Below are positions 44,895 through 53,177 of a stretch of 64,000 bases of DNA, in pieces (the stretch's first letter is position 1; every line of letters begins with the position of its first letter). The translations under genes and the position numbers were made by a program. The notes under the pieces were generated by a model. It searched no databases. It saw nothing but the letters and a program-made list of their open reading frames with translations, and had not been told where the DNA came from. This stretch comes from Bhargavaea ullalensis (lineage in GTDB: Bacteria > Bacillota > Bacilli > Bacillales_A > Planococcaceae): assembly GCF_040545425.1 (NCBI RefSeq), contig NZ_JBEPLW010000009.1; one strand, written 5' to 3'.

Positions 44895-45548
44895 ATGAGC
44901 AAATGGAAGATATTGATGGCAGGCGGCCTGTTGGCGGCGCTGCTGGCCGGCTGCGGCGATAAGGATGCAGGGACGGCGGACGATCCGGCGAAAGAGGATC
45001 CGGCTGTGACCGACGAACAGACAACGGATGAAGGAACCGGTGAAACGGATGCAACGGACGAAGGAACTGAGACGGACGCGGCAGTCGACGGCGCCGAGGA
45101 AGTGAATGTTCCGCTCAAAGACGCAGACGGGGCAGAGGTGGCGAACGCCGTCCTCAGCGAAAACGAAGATGGGACCGTTCATGTGGATCTGGCGGTCAAG
45201 AACCTCCCTCCCGGCAAGCATGCGTTCCATATCCACGAAAAAGGAATGTGTGAGGCACCGGACTTCGAATCGGCCGGCGGGCATTACAATCCGGAAGACA
45301 AGGAACACGGGAAAGACAGTGAGAACGGCAGCCATGCCGGTGACTTCGACAACATCGAAGTCGGTGAAGACGGCACCGCCAATGTGCAGTTTGACACCGA
45401 CCAGGTCACTCTGAAAGAAGGCGAGGACAACAGTGTCTTTACCGACGAAGGCACGGCCCTCGTCATCCACGCGGACGAAGACGACTACAAGTCCCAGCCG
45501 TCCGGCGACGCGGGCGACCGCATCGCCTGCGGGGTCATCGAAAAATAA
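44895..45548 (+). CDS. sodC: Cu/Zn superoxide dismutase lipoprotein
   Basis: 217 aa. Signal peptide and lipobox LLAGC with Cys20, an acidic Asp/Glu/Thr linker to about res. 70, then the SodC domain. All seven metal ligands of the bovine enzyme can be placed: FHIH, GGHYNP, KEHG, GSHAGD (His and Asp) and VIHADED; the active-site Arg is in GDRIACGVI, and a Cys pair (GMCEAP, IACG) can form the disulfide. B. subtilis YojM, by contrast, is known to lack copper ligands. ATG 44895 with AAAGGGG 8 nt upstream; the ATG at 44889 is too close. Extracytoplasmic superoxide removal is predicted. Confidence 0.93.
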   Translation: MSKWKILMAGGLLAALLAGCGDKDAGTADDPAKEDPAVTDEQTTDEGTGETDATDEGTETDAAVDGAEEVNVPLKDADGAEVANAVLSENEDGTVHVDLAVKNLPPGKHAFHIHEKGMCEAPDFESAGGHYNPEDKEHGKDSENGSHAGDFDNIEVGEDGTANVQFDTDQVTLKEGEDNSVFTDEGTALVIHADEDDYKSQPSGDAGDRIACGVIEK

Positions 45549-45560
45549 ATCCGGCAAATC

Positions 45561-45607
45561 GGACTGCAGAGGAAAGCGAATCCCGCTTTCCTCTGCAGTC
45601 CTTCTAT
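45561..45607 (+). terminator. Terminator downstream of sodC
   Basis: Perfect 18-bp stem: the segment GGACTGCAGAGGAAAGCG (45561-45578) pairs with 45584-45601 around loop AATCC, followed by TTCTATTT. Unusually long stem. Confidence 0.88.
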
Positions 45608-45656
45608 TTGCCTAACGCTTTGGCAATCCGTACAATTTAGGCAGGAGGGGATGCAG

Positions 45657-46226
45657 ATGAAGACGGAACAGCAGTATTTTGAAGAGGGGATTCCGCTCGG
45701 GAAGTACCTGGACGGCATGGAGACCCACAAAGAAAACAGCCGGAAGGTGTATGAAGGATTCAAACTGCCGCAGGGCGATGAGTTCATCGAACTGCTCAAG
45801 GAGAAGAAGCCGCATATCCTCGTGATTACGGAGGACTGGTGCGGGGACGCAATGATGAACAATCCGATCTTGCTTCATATTGCGGAGGCGGCGGATCTTG
45901 AGGCGCGGGTTGTGTACCGGGATGCGGACACAGAATTGATCGACCGCTGGCTGACAAACGGCGGCCGCTCGATCCCGGTGTATCTGCTTTTGGATGAAGC
46001 CGGTGAGGTGCTGGTTAAATGGGGACCCCGTGCGCCGCAGCTCCAGGAATTTGTCATGGAACAGAAAAATTCCCTTCCGCCGAAGGAAGATCCTTCGTTT
46101 GAAGAAAAGCAAAAGAGTATGTACGCTTCCATGATGGAGCAGAATACGACGAACGGTGATTTCTGGCTATGGGTGTATGAAGACATCCGCAAGACGTTCA
46201 TGGCGGCGCTGCAGAAGCAGGACTGA
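45657..46226 (+). CDS. Thioredoxin-like protein (single-Cys WCGDA motif)
   Basis: 189 aa, soluble. A thioredoxin-fold protein of the Thioredoxin_9 type: HILVITEDWCGDAMMNNPIL has one Cys in the active-site position, followed by RSIPVYLLLDEAGEVLVKWG, a cis-Pro loop. ATG 45657 has AGGAGG 8 nt upstream; the ATG at 45651 abuts the site. Lacking the second Cys, it is unlikely to be a standard dithiol oxidoreductase. Common in Bacillales, function unknown. Confidence 0.85.
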   Translation: MKTEQQYFEEGIPLGKYLDGMETHKENSRKVYEGFKLPQGDEFIELLKEKKPHILVITEDWCGDAMMNNPILLHIAEAADLEARVVYRDADTELIDRWLTNGGRSIPVYLLLDEAGEVLVKWGPRAPQLQEFVMEQKNSLPPKEDPSFEEKQKSMYASMMEQNTTNGDFWLWVYEDIRKTFMAALQKQD

Positions 46227-46365
46227 CCGTCGGGGCCCTGGCGGATCCGTGCGTGAGATTTCTGATCCGGCAAGGAATGGATCCGGCGCGGCGGTGCACG
46301 GCCTTTCTTGAACGGGCATTCCGGGTTGCACATCCGGGCAGTCAGGAATAAGATGGAGAGCAGGG

Positions 46366-46393
46366 GGAGCCGGAAATGTGTCGGCTCCTTTTC
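46366..46393 (+). terminator. Terminator before dagK
   Basis: GGAGCCG (46366-46372) with CGGCTCC (46382-46388), then TTTTC. The 46227-46365 stretch before it shows no gene. Confidence 0.7.
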
Positions 46394-46472
46394 GCGGGGC
46401 AGCGGAACATCCGCGGCTCCGGGGCGTCATATGAGTTAACAGAGAATTTTGCAAAGCGAGAGGACAGTCCAG

Positions 46473-47420
46473 ATGAAACGTGCACGGATCATTTATAACC
46501 CGACATCGGGGCGGGAAATTTTTCGGAAGCATCTGCCGGAGGTGCTGGTTCGTCTTGAAGAGGCGGGATATGAGACGTCTTGTCATGCGACGACGTGCGA
46601 AGGGGATGCGACCGAGGCGGCAAGGGCCGCAGTTGAGCGGAAGTTTGACACGGTGATCGCGGTTGGCGGCGACGGGACGCTGAACGAGGTGGTTGCGGGG
46701 ATCAGCGGCTACGATGAGGCACAGCGGCCGGTCGTCGGGCTCATTCCGACCGGGACGACAAATGATTTTGCCCGGGCCGTGCATATTCCGCGTGACATCG
46801 ACGAGGCGCTTGATATCATCATTGCCGGGGAGACGATCCCGGTCGATGTCGGGGTGGTCAATGACCGTCATTTCATCAACATCGCGGGCGGCGGCAAGAT
46901 CACCGAGCTGACGTATGAAGTGCCGAGCAAGCTGAAGACGGTGCTCGGCCAGCTTGCCTACTATTTGAAGGGGATCGAGATGCTGCCGTCAATCCGGGCG
47001 TCCCAGCTCCGGGTGGAGTACGACGGGGAAGTGTTCGACGATGAGGCGATGCTGTTCCTCGTCGGGTTGACGAACTCAGTCGGCGGGTTCGAGAAGCTCG
47101 CGCCAGACGCCAGCATCAACGACGGGAAGTTCAGCATGTTCATCCTGAAGAAGTGCAACATTGCGGAGTTCATCCGCGTTGTGTCGCTGGCGCTGCGCGG
47201 TGAGCATATGAACGATCCACTCGTTATTTCTGCCAAACCGTCAAAGATCATCGTGTCTTCCGATGAAAAGGTCCAGCTGAACCTGGATGGTGAGTTCGGC
47301 GGGCTCCTGCCGGCCGAGTTCACGAACCTGCCAAGGCATATCCGCATGTTCGTGCCGCTTGAACGCATTCCGGAAAAAGACCGGACGCAGGCGGCGGACC
47401 TGTTGATGGGAACCGAATAA
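46473..47420 (+). CDS. dagK: Diacylglycerol kinase (soluble, DgkB/YerQ type)
   Basis: 315 aa. Phosphorylates diacylglycerol released during lipoteichoic acid synthesis. Lipid-kinase catalytic domain: IIYNPTSGRE, VGGDGTLNEVVAGI (res. about 64-77), LIPTGTTNDFARA, and the C-terminal VQLNLDGEFGG. ATG 46473 is preferred, with AGAGGA upstream. In B. subtilis yerQ also follows gatB; here three unrelated features lie between. Confidence 0.94.
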   Translation: MKRARIIYNPTSGREIFRKHLPEVLVRLEEAGYETSCHATTCEGDATEAARAAVERKFDTVIAVGGDGTLNEVVAGISGYDEAQRPVVGLIPTGTTNDFARAVHIPRDIDEALDIIIAGETIPVDVGVVNDRHFINIAGGGKITELTYEVPSKLKTVLGQLAYYLKGIEMLPSIRASQLRVEYDGEVFDDEAMLFLVGLTNSVGGFEKLAPDASINDGKFSMFILKKCNIAEFIRVVSLALRGEHMNDPLVISAKPSKIIVSSDEKVQLNLDGEFGGLLPAEFTNLPRHIRMFVPLERIPEKDRTQAADLLMGTE

Positions 47421-47430
47421 ATTCCGGATG

Positions 47431-47456
47431 CGCTCCCGTTTGGGGGCGTTTTTTTA
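47431..47456 (+). terminator. Terminator downstream of dagK
   Basis: CGCTCCC (47431-47437) with GGGGGCG (47442-47448), then seven T. Confidence 0.8.
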
Positions 47457-47528
47457 TTGTCCGGCGGATGCAGGGAGCGGCGATGGCACTTGTCGGTCTG
47501 TGTCGATAACAGGGGAAAGGAGTCGGAT

Positions 47529-47544
47529 TGTGAGAAAGCTCACA
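47529..47544 (+). promoter_or_regulatory. FNR/CRP-family operator (TGTGA-N6-TCACA)
   Basis: A perfect TGTGA (47529-47533), GAAAGC, TCACA (47540-47544) palindrome, the consensus half-sites of Bacillus Fnr and of CRP-type regulators. It is the only strong feature in the 300-bp gap between dagK and the cytochrome c gene at 47724, though 180 nt before that start codon. No clear -10 could be fixed relative to it. Confidence 0.6.
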
Positions 47545-47723
47545 GATTCTTCACCGAAGTTGTGCCCTTGGCCGGTAATGAATGTGAAGAATGCCGGTTT
47601 GATAAGGTTTTCCTTTTTCATCCACTTTCAAAGCTTTGTCTGAATGCTCACCGGATTGTCAACGCACGGGGAGCCGGTTTCAGGTAGGTTTAAGACAGAC
47701 AAAAGTTGAAAGGAGAGATCGTG

Positions 47724-48707
47724 ATGAAGAGATCAACGGGACTGACTTTTGGGGCTCTGTTTCTGGGGGCACTGCTCATCATCGGCTTCTTGGGAATCCG
47801 GCTGTCTTCGGAGATGTCGGCTGCCGGCCAAGACGCTGCTCAGGACAACGAAACGTCGGAGGATCCGGGCAATGCCGCAGAGATCGCCTATAATCCGCCC
47901 TCGATGGAAGACGTGCCCGACGGACCTGACGGCGACGCGATCAAACGGGGCTTTGAGCTGGTGAACAATACATCCGAAGTTCTTTGGAGCGAAGCGGCAA
48001 CTGCGGAGGACGGCCGTGAGCGGGTGAATGGATTGAGCTGCACGAGCTGTCATGCGGGGGCGGGGCTTGAGAAGGACTCCTCGTCGCTTGTCGGAATGAC
48101 GGCCGCCTATCCAATGTACATTGGCCGTTCAGGACAGATCGTCACGATCGAAGAGCGCATCAACGGCTGCATGGTCCGGAGCATGGATGGTGAGAAATTT
48201 GCCGAAGATGACGAGGATCTTGATGCGATGGTCGCTTACTTCAAGTACATTTCCGAAGGCGTGCCGGTCGGTGCCGAAATGCCGTGGCGCCACACAAACA
48301 GCATGGACAACATGCCGGTGCCGAACGTGGAGGACGGCGAATTGCTTTATCAGCAGTCCTGCATCGCCTGTCATGCGGAAGACGGGTCGGGCATCGGTTC
48401 GAACTCGGGTCCCGCTCTCTGGGGAGAAGACTCGTTCAACGACGGTGCGGGCATGGGCCGGATTACGAAAATGGCCGGCTACATCCAGAACAATATGCCA
48501 AAAGGCGGCGAGGGAACTTTGTCTGATCAGGAGTCCGCAGACCTGGCCGCCTACGTGCTGATGCATGACCGTCCGGAGTGGAAAGGCCACGACAAAGACT
48601 GGCCGAATGGCGGGCGTCCGAATGACATCATTACAAATGAACTCCGTGAGCAAATCCGGAACGGAACGGTCGACTGGGAAGAAGTATTGAGGAAGGCGGA
48701 GAAATAA
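47724..48707 (+). CDS. Dihaem cytochrome c, TsdA (thiosulfate dehydrogenase)-like
   Basis: 327 aa. N-terminal membrane anchor (res. 6-27), acidic linker, two cytochrome c domains with CTSCH (106-110) and CIACH (213-217). The first domain has the TsdA hallmarks: RVNGLSCTSCHAGAGLE, AAYPMYIGRSGQIVTIEERI and NGCMVRSMDG, where Cys149 corresponds to the unusual haem-iron Cys ligand of TsdA. So oxidation of thiosulfate to tetrathionate, or the reverse, outside the membrane is likely. ATG 47724 has AAAGGAGAG 7 nt upstream. A close paralogue follows. Confidence 0.85.
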   Translation: MKRSTGLTFGALFLGALLIIGFLGIRLSSEMSAAGQDAAQDNETSEDPGNAAEIAYNPPSMEDVPDGPDGDAIKRGFELVNNTSEVLWSEAATAEDGRERVNGLSCTSCHAGAGLEKDSSSLVGMTAAYPMYIGRSGQIVTIEERINGCMVRSMDGEKFAEDDEDLDAMVAYFKYISEGVPVGAEMPWRHTNSMDNMPVPNVEDGELLYQQSCIACHAEDGSGIGSNSGPALWGEDSFNDGAGMGRITKMAGYIQNNMPKGGEGTLSDQESADLAAYVLMHDRPEWKGHDKDWPNGGRPNDIITNELREQIRNGTVDWEEVLRKAEK

Positions 48708-48715
48708 ACTTGCGG

Positions 48716-48748
48716 CAGACTGCGCCTGTGAGCAGTCTGTTGTGTTTT
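48716..48748 (+). terminator. Terminator between the two cytochrome c genes
   Basis: GCAGACTGC (48716-48724) with GCAGTCTG (48733-48740), followed by TTGTGTTTTG. Suggests separate or attenuated expression of the second copy. Confidence 0.75.
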
Positions 48749-48807
48749 GCCATTTAGTTAAAGGGTAGAGAGGGGATGAGCATACATAGGGAAAGGAAAG
48801 AAAGTGA

Positions 48808-49794
48808 ATGCAGAGAACGACGGGAATTACACTTATCTTCCTGCTTGTCGTGTCGCTGGCGACCATCGGTTTTCTTGGCATCCGTCTTGGGCAGGACAAG
48901 CAGGAGGCCGACGGGTCGGCGGAGACGTCAGGCGATCAAGAGGAAACGGCCGGAGAATCCGGCGTGAAGAGCGCATCGTTCCAGCCGCCGTCGATGGACG
49001 ACCTTCCGGAGGGTCCGCACGGTGAAGTGATCCAGCATGGATATGATCTGGTGAATATGACTTCGACGGAACTGAGGAAGGAAGCCGCCTCTGCGGAAGA
49101 GGGAGAAGCGAAAGTGAACGGGCTCAGCTGCGCGAGCTGCCATGCCGGTGCGGGGCTTGAGAAGAGTTCCATGTCTCTCGTGGGAACGACGGTGACTTAT
49201 CCGCGTTACAATGAACGGGCCGATGCCGTCATGACGATTGAAGACCGGATCAACGGCTGCATGGTCCGCAGTATGAACGGCGAGGAGTTCGAAACAGGTG
49301 ACGAAGACCTGCAGGCGATCGTCGCGTACATGGCTTACATCTCTGAAGGAATGCCGGAAGGCGGCGAGCTGGAATGGAAGAAACCCGTTGCCATGAAGGA
49401 TGTTCCGGTTCCGGATGCGGACGCGGGAGAGGAGCTGTTCAAGCAGTCCTGCATCGCATGCCATGCGGCTGACGGCGGGGGCACCGGAGAAATCTCGGGT
49501 CCTGCCTTGTGGGGCAGCGAATCGTTCAATGATGGTGCAGGCCTGTCCCGGCATGACAAGATGGCCGGCTTCATCCACGATTTCATGCCGAAGACGGATC
49601 CCGGCTCCCTGACCGAGCAGGAGGCGAGCGACCTGGCGGCATTCATCCTCATGCAGGACCGTCCGGAATGGGGCGGCAAGGACAAAGACTGGCCAAAAGG
49701 CGGCCGGCCGAACGACCTTATCGACAAGGAAAAGCGCGAGCAGCTGAAAAATGGCGAGGTGAGCTGGGAGGAAGTCGTGAAAAAAGAAAAGTGA
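48808..49794 (+). CDS. Dihaem cytochrome c, TsdA-like (tandem paralogue)
   Basis: 328 aa, same architecture as the preceding gene: anchor helix (res. 7-26), CASCH (108-112), CIACH (215-219) and the NGCMVRSMNG segment with Cys151. The sequences are clearly homologous over their whole length, so this is a tandem duplication. Differences near haem 1 (YPRYNERADAVMTIEDRI for YPMYIGRSGQIVTIEERI) may reflect a different substrate or direction. ATG 48808 with AAAGGAAAG upstream. A terminator follows. Confidence 0.85.
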   Translation: MQRTTGITLIFLLVVSLATIGFLGIRLGQDKQEADGSAETSGDQEETAGESGVKSASFQPPSMDDLPEGPHGEVIQHGYDLVNMTSTELRKEAASAEEGEAKVNGLSCASCHAGAGLEKSSMSLVGTTVTYPRYNERADAVMTIEDRINGCMVRSMNGEEFETGDEDLQAIVAYMAYISEGMPEGGELEWKKPVAMKDVPVPDADAGEELFKQSCIACHAADGGGTGEISGPALWGSESFNDGAGLSRHDKMAGFIHDFMPKTDPGSLTEQEASDLAAFILMQDRPEWGGKDKDWPKGGRPNDLIDKEKREQLKNGEVSWEEVVKKEK

Positions 49795-49802
49795 TGGTTG
49801 AG

Positions 49803-49836
49803 AACGGGCTGTGCGGCTTCACCGCAGCCCGTTTTT
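49803..49836 (+). terminator. Terminator after the second cytochrome c
   Basis: AACGGGCTG with CAGCCCGTT, extended by GCGG/CCGC, then a T run. Confidence 0.85.
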
Positions 49837-49902
49837 TACGTTTACGGCTATAAGTCGGCGGGTGTTTCCCGGCGACTTCGGACACTCGTCACCCGGCAAC
49901 TC

Positions 49903-49944
49903 AAAAGAGGCAGTGCCCGCGGAATTCCCGGGCACTGCCTCTCC
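49903..49944 (-). terminator. Terminator of the Nudix gene
   Basis: 13-bp stem GAGGCAGTGCCCG (49907-49919) with CGGGCACTGCCTC (49929-49941). On the - strand it is followed by TTTT, just past the stop codon of the Nudix gene. Confidence 0.82.
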
Positions 49945-49960
49945 TTCATTTGTATTGCGG

Positions 49961-50389
49961 TCAAAGCGCGTCCAGCGCCATGTCCTGTTTGCCCGCTAGT
50001 TCGGGAATGTGGTCGACCGGCGTCCAGTGAAGGATCAGTGACTTTCCGCGGTCCTTGCCGCTTCCGGTGACGGTGTGGCCCCACTCCTCCGGTCCATTGC
50101 CGGTGTAGGCAAGATGGAAAATGTTTCGTTCGTATTTACGGTCGCGGTGTCTCGGGAAAAATGTGTTTTTTGCCAGTTTGCCGACGAGGACGAGATCGTG
50201 TTTTGAAATGCCCGTCTCTTCCTCAATCTCCCGGTAAAGGGCGTCCATCAGCAGTTCTCCGCGATCAATCGTCCCGCCGGGCACTTGTGCGCCGGACTCG
50301 GGATGGTTCTTCTCGGTATAAACGAGCAGCTGCTGGTCCGGCCCTTCTCCGCGTGTGATATATGCCAGTACTTTTCTTCTGAGTTCCAT
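49961..50389 (-). CDS. Nudix hydrolase
   Basis: 142 aa. The complete Nudix box is visible (GTIDRGE, seven residues, REIEEETGI), fitting Gx5Ex7REUxEExGU. It hydrolyses a nucleoside diphosphate linked to another moiety; substrate unknown. Start chosen at 50389, where AGGAGGTG lies 6 nt upstream, rather than further upstream where the frame stays open. Divergent from the cyd operon, with its own promoter. Confidence 0.92.
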   Translation of the reverse strand: MELRRKVLAYITRGEGPDQQLLVYTEKNHPESGAQVPGGTIDRGELLMDALYREIEEETGISKHDLVLVGKLAKNTFFPRHRDRKYERNIFHLAYTGNGPEEWGHTVTGSGKDRGKSLILHWTPVDHIPELAGKQDMALDAL

Positions 50390-50420
50390 GGCCGGCACCT
50401 CCTGTATAGTTGATTCTTTC

Positions 50421-50449
50421 AGTATACCAAATGGTCCGAACATTCTCAA
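50421..50449 (-). promoter_or_regulatory. SigA promoter of the Nudix gene
   Basis: On the - strand: -35 TTGAGA (50449-50444), 17-bp spacer, -10 TATACT (50426-50421) with TGG extension. It lies 32 nt before the start codon. Confidence 0.85.
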
Positions 50450-50525
50450 TACCGGTGTCAAAATTCCGTCACTGGACATCCACGGATTTGTCATGCCGTT
50501 TCCACCATTCCGTCATGATTACGCG

Positions 50526-50553
50526 TTAGCGGACATCCGCCCCGGGGTATAAT
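50526..50553 (+). promoter_or_regulatory. Promoter of the cyd operon
   Basis: -10 TATAAT (50548-50553), perfect; -35 TTAGCG (50526-50531) is weak, spacer 16 bp. It lies 27 nt before the 31-aa peptide gene. Confidence 0.7.
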
Positions 50554-50580
50554 AGTGGCAGATGCAAAGGAGGAGCGCCG

Positions 50581-50676
50581 ATGTACAAGAAACAGGAACG
50601 GTGGCTGATGTGGCTCGCGTTCATCGTGGGCGCCATCATGCTGCTGTCAATTGTCGGCAGGATCTTCGGCGGATGA
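50581..50676 (+). CDS. 31-aa single-helix membrane peptide heading the cyd operon
   Basis: MYKKQERWLMWLAFIVGAIM and 11 more residues, one transmembrane helix with positive N-terminus. An almost ideal AAAGGAGG lies 8 nt before the ATG and a TATAAT promoter just upstream, so it is very probably translated. cydA follows 86 nt later. It may be an accessory peptide of the bd oxidase (cf. CydX/CydS-type subunits), but it is not itself CydS-like; that gene lies after cydB. Confidence 0.75.
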   Translation: MYKKQERWLMWLAFIVGAIMLLSIVGRIFGG

Positions 50677-50762
50677 CGCCGGAACTGCCAGTATATATAC
50701 CCGTCCTTGAGGACTTGAAAACACACTCACATGCGTTCCACTTTTGAAGGAGGGAAACCTGC

Positions 50763-52130
50763 ATGGGCAATGAAGAAGCCGTGTTTTTTTCACGGGCACT
50801 CACCGAGCTGACGCTGAGCTTCCATATCATCTATGCGACGATCGGTGTCGGCGTCCCGCTCATGATCATGATTGCACAATGGGTGGGCATCAAGAAAAAC
50901 GATGAACATTACATCCTGCTCGCACGCCGGTGGGCACGCGGGTTTGTCATTACGGTGGCCGTCGGTGTCGTGACGGGGACCGCGATCGGTCTTCAGCTCT
51001 CGCTTTTATGGCCGAACTTTATGGAACTCGCCGGGCAGGTCATCGCACTGCCGCTCTTCATGGAGACGTTCGCGTTCTTCTTTGAAGCGATTTTCCTCGG
51101 AATTTACCTGTACACCTGGGACCGGTTCGACAACCAGAAAAAGCACCTGTTGCTGCTTGTCCCGGTTGCGCTCGGCGCGTCGTTCTCGGCTGTGTTCATC
51201 ACGATCGTGAACGCGTTCATGAACGCACCGCAAGGATTCGACATTGTCGACGGAAAGCTCATCAACATCCAGCCGATCCTCGCCATGTTCAACCCGGCGA
51301 TGCCGACGAAAGTGGCGCACGTCGTGGTGACGGCCTACATGACCTCGGCATTTGTCCTGGCCGCGATTGCCGCATTCCGGCTTTTGAAGGGCTCGGATCA
51401 CATTTATCACAAAAAGGCCCTGCACCTGACTGTCAAGCTCGGCCTCGTCTTCTCGCTCGGGGCACTCCTCATCGGCGACCTATCCGGCAAGTACCTGGCC
51501 GAATATCAGCCGGAGAAGCTGGCCGCCGCAGAGTGGCACTTTGAAACCGAAGGGGAAGCCCCGCTCATGCTGTACGGGGTGCTCGACGGGGAAGAAGTGA
51601 AGTATGCGATTAAAATTCCATTCGCACTGAGCATCCTGGCACACTCCAACCCGAAAGCGGAAGTCACCGGTCTGAACGAATTTCCGGATGATGAAATCCC
51701 GCCGCTTTACATTCATTACTTGTTTGACACGATGGTCTCGATCGGGATGCTCATGATCGCCGTTTCCGGCCTGTACTGGCTCGGCAGCCGCCTCGGCTGG
51801 GCGTTTGTCCGCTCGCGCTGGTTCCGCTGGCTCATCGTCGCCGGAGGCCCGCTCTCGGTGCTCGCCATTGAAGCGGGCTGGTGGTATGCGGAAGTCGGCC
51901 GCCAACCGTGGATTCTTCGGGGCATCATGAAGACGCCGGAAGGAGCGACAACAAGCGGGCAGGTTGATCTGATGCTGTACTTGTTCGCGCTTCTCTATCT
52001 GGTCCTCGGCGTCGGCAGCGTCGTCGTACTCCGCAGAATGTTCCGCCGCAACCCGGTCGAGCGTGAAATCGCGGACCGTGAAGCAGAGCGGATTGCAGAG
52101 GAAAAAGCGAAAGGGGTTGATCCGTCATGA
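50763..52130 (+). CDS. cydA: Cytochrome bd quinol oxidase subunit I
   Basis: 455 aa, short Q-loop type of Bacillales. Nine or so transmembrane helices; ELTLSFHIIYATIGVGVPLM near the start holds the haem His, GRQPW (WYAEVGRQPWILRG) is the family hallmark. Binds haems b558, b595 and d and oxidises quinol with oxygen. AAGGAGG lies 7 nt upstream of the ATG. It overlaps cydB by 4 nt. Confidence 0.95.
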   Translation: MGNEEAVFFSRALTELTLSFHIIYATIGVGVPLMIMIAQWVGIKKNDEHYILLARRWARGFVITVAVGVVTGTAIGLQLSLLWPNFMELAGQVIALPLFMETFAFFFEAIFLGIYLYTWDRFDNQKKHLLLLVPVALGASFSAVFITIVNAFMNAPQGFDIVDGKLINIQPILAMFNPAMPTKVAHVVVTAYMTSAFVLAAIAAFRLLKGSDHIYHKKALHLTVKLGLVFSLGALLIGDLSGKYLAEYQPEKLAAAEWHFETEGEAPLMLYGVLDGEEVKYAIKIPFALSILAHSNPKAEVTGLNEFPDDEIPPLYIHYLFDTMVSIGMLMIAVSGLYWLGSRLGWAFVRSRWFRWLIVAGGPLSVLAIEAGWWYAEVGRQPWILRGIMKTPEGATTSGQVDLMLYLFALLYLVLGVGSVVVLRRMFRRNPVEREIADREAERIAEEKAKGVDPS

Positions 52131-53155
52131 CCCTGGAGATCCTCGGTATTTCGGTGCTCTGGACGTTCCTGTTCGGTTACCTGATCGTCGCTTCAATCGA
52201 CTTCGGGGCGGGCTTCTTCAACGCCTACAGCGTGCTCACCGGCAAAGAGCGCATCCTGACGAACGTCATCCAGCGCTACCTGTCCCCGGTCTGGGAAGTG
52301 ACGAACGTGTTCCTCGTGTTCTTCTTCGTCGGCATGGTCGGCTTCTTCCCGTCCTCTGCGTTCTACTACGGGACGACGCTGCTCGTGCCGGCGAGCCTGG
52401 CGATCATCCTGCTCGCCATCCGCGGCTCGTACTATGCGTTTGAAACGTACGGCGCCCGCGGACATAAAGGTTATTCATTCATGTACGGTGCGGCCGGGCT
52501 CCTGCTGCCGGCCTCGATGTCGATCGTGCTCACGATTTCCGAAGGCGGCTTTGTCGACCTCGTCGACGGTAATCCGGTGCTGGATTACCATGCGCTGTTC
52601 ACGAGTCCGCTCACCTGGTCGATCGTCGTCCTGAGCCTCGCCGCCGTGCTGTATATATCCGCCGTGTTCCTCACCTGGTACGCCAATAAAGCCGGCGACC
52701 GGGAAGCGACCGACCTGCTCCGGAAGTACGCGCTCATCTGGTCACTGCCGACGATCATCACCGCCGGCGGCATCATCTGGGAGCTGCGTGCGCATAACCC
52801 GGAACACTACGCGCGCCTGCTCGACTTCGGATGGATGTTCGCCGTCTCGGCTCTTCTGTTTGCCGGCACGGTCTGGCTGCTCTGGAAGCGCCGCAACTAC
52901 GGGCTCGCCTTCTGGATGCTGTTCGGCCAGTTCGCGTTCGCCTTCTACGGCTACGGCTTCTCGCACTATCCGTACCTGCTGTACCCGCACCTGACGATCT
53001 ACGACAGCTTTACGAACCCGGCGATGGCGACCGCGCTCGTCGTGGCATTCATCCTCGGCCTCTGCCTGCTCATCCCGTCGCTTTACCTGCTGCTGCGCAT
53101 GTTCCTGTTCAACAAAGACTACGTAAAAGGCAAAAAGAGCGACGAGCACGCCTGA
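52127..53155 (+). CDS. cydB: Cytochrome bd quinol oxidase subunit II
   Basis: 342 aa with about eight to nine helices. N-terminal GYLIVASIDFGAGFFNAYSV and FLVFFFVGMVGFFPSSAFYYG are characteristic of subunit II. Coupled to cydA by ATGA. Supports the membrane complex structurally. Confidence 0.93.
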   Translation: MTLEILGISVLWTFLFGYLIVASIDFGAGFFNAYSVLTGKERILTNVIQRYLSPVWEVTNVFLVFFFVGMVGFFPSSAFYYGTTLLVPASLAIILLAIRGSYYAFETYGARGHKGYSFMYGAAGLLLPASMSIVLTISEGGFVDLVDGNPVLDYHALFTSPLTWSIVVLSLAAVLYISAVFLTWYANKAGDREATDLLRKYALIWSLPTIITAGGIIWELRAHNPEHYARLLDFGWMFAVSALLFAGTVWLLWKRRNYGLAFWMLFGQFAFAFYGYGFSHYPYLLYPHLTIYDSFTNPAMATALVVAFILGLCLLIPSLYLLLRMFLFNKDYVKGKKSDEHA

Positions 53156-53177
53156 AGGAAATGAAGGAGGAACCTAA

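Noticed and set aside
46244..46285. GATCCG repeated at 46244, 46264 and 46280 as another array
   Set aside because: Intervals of 20 and 16 bp and only a 6-nt match; chance in GC-rich DNA.
47457..47687. Small open frames between dagK and the cytochrome gene
   Set aside because: No ribosome binding site and overlap with the FNR-type palindrome; treated as regulatory DNA.
49868..49901. Two copies of CCCGGC[GA]ACT as a ninth array
   Set aside because: Only two copies, 24 bp apart, not the 21-bp period.
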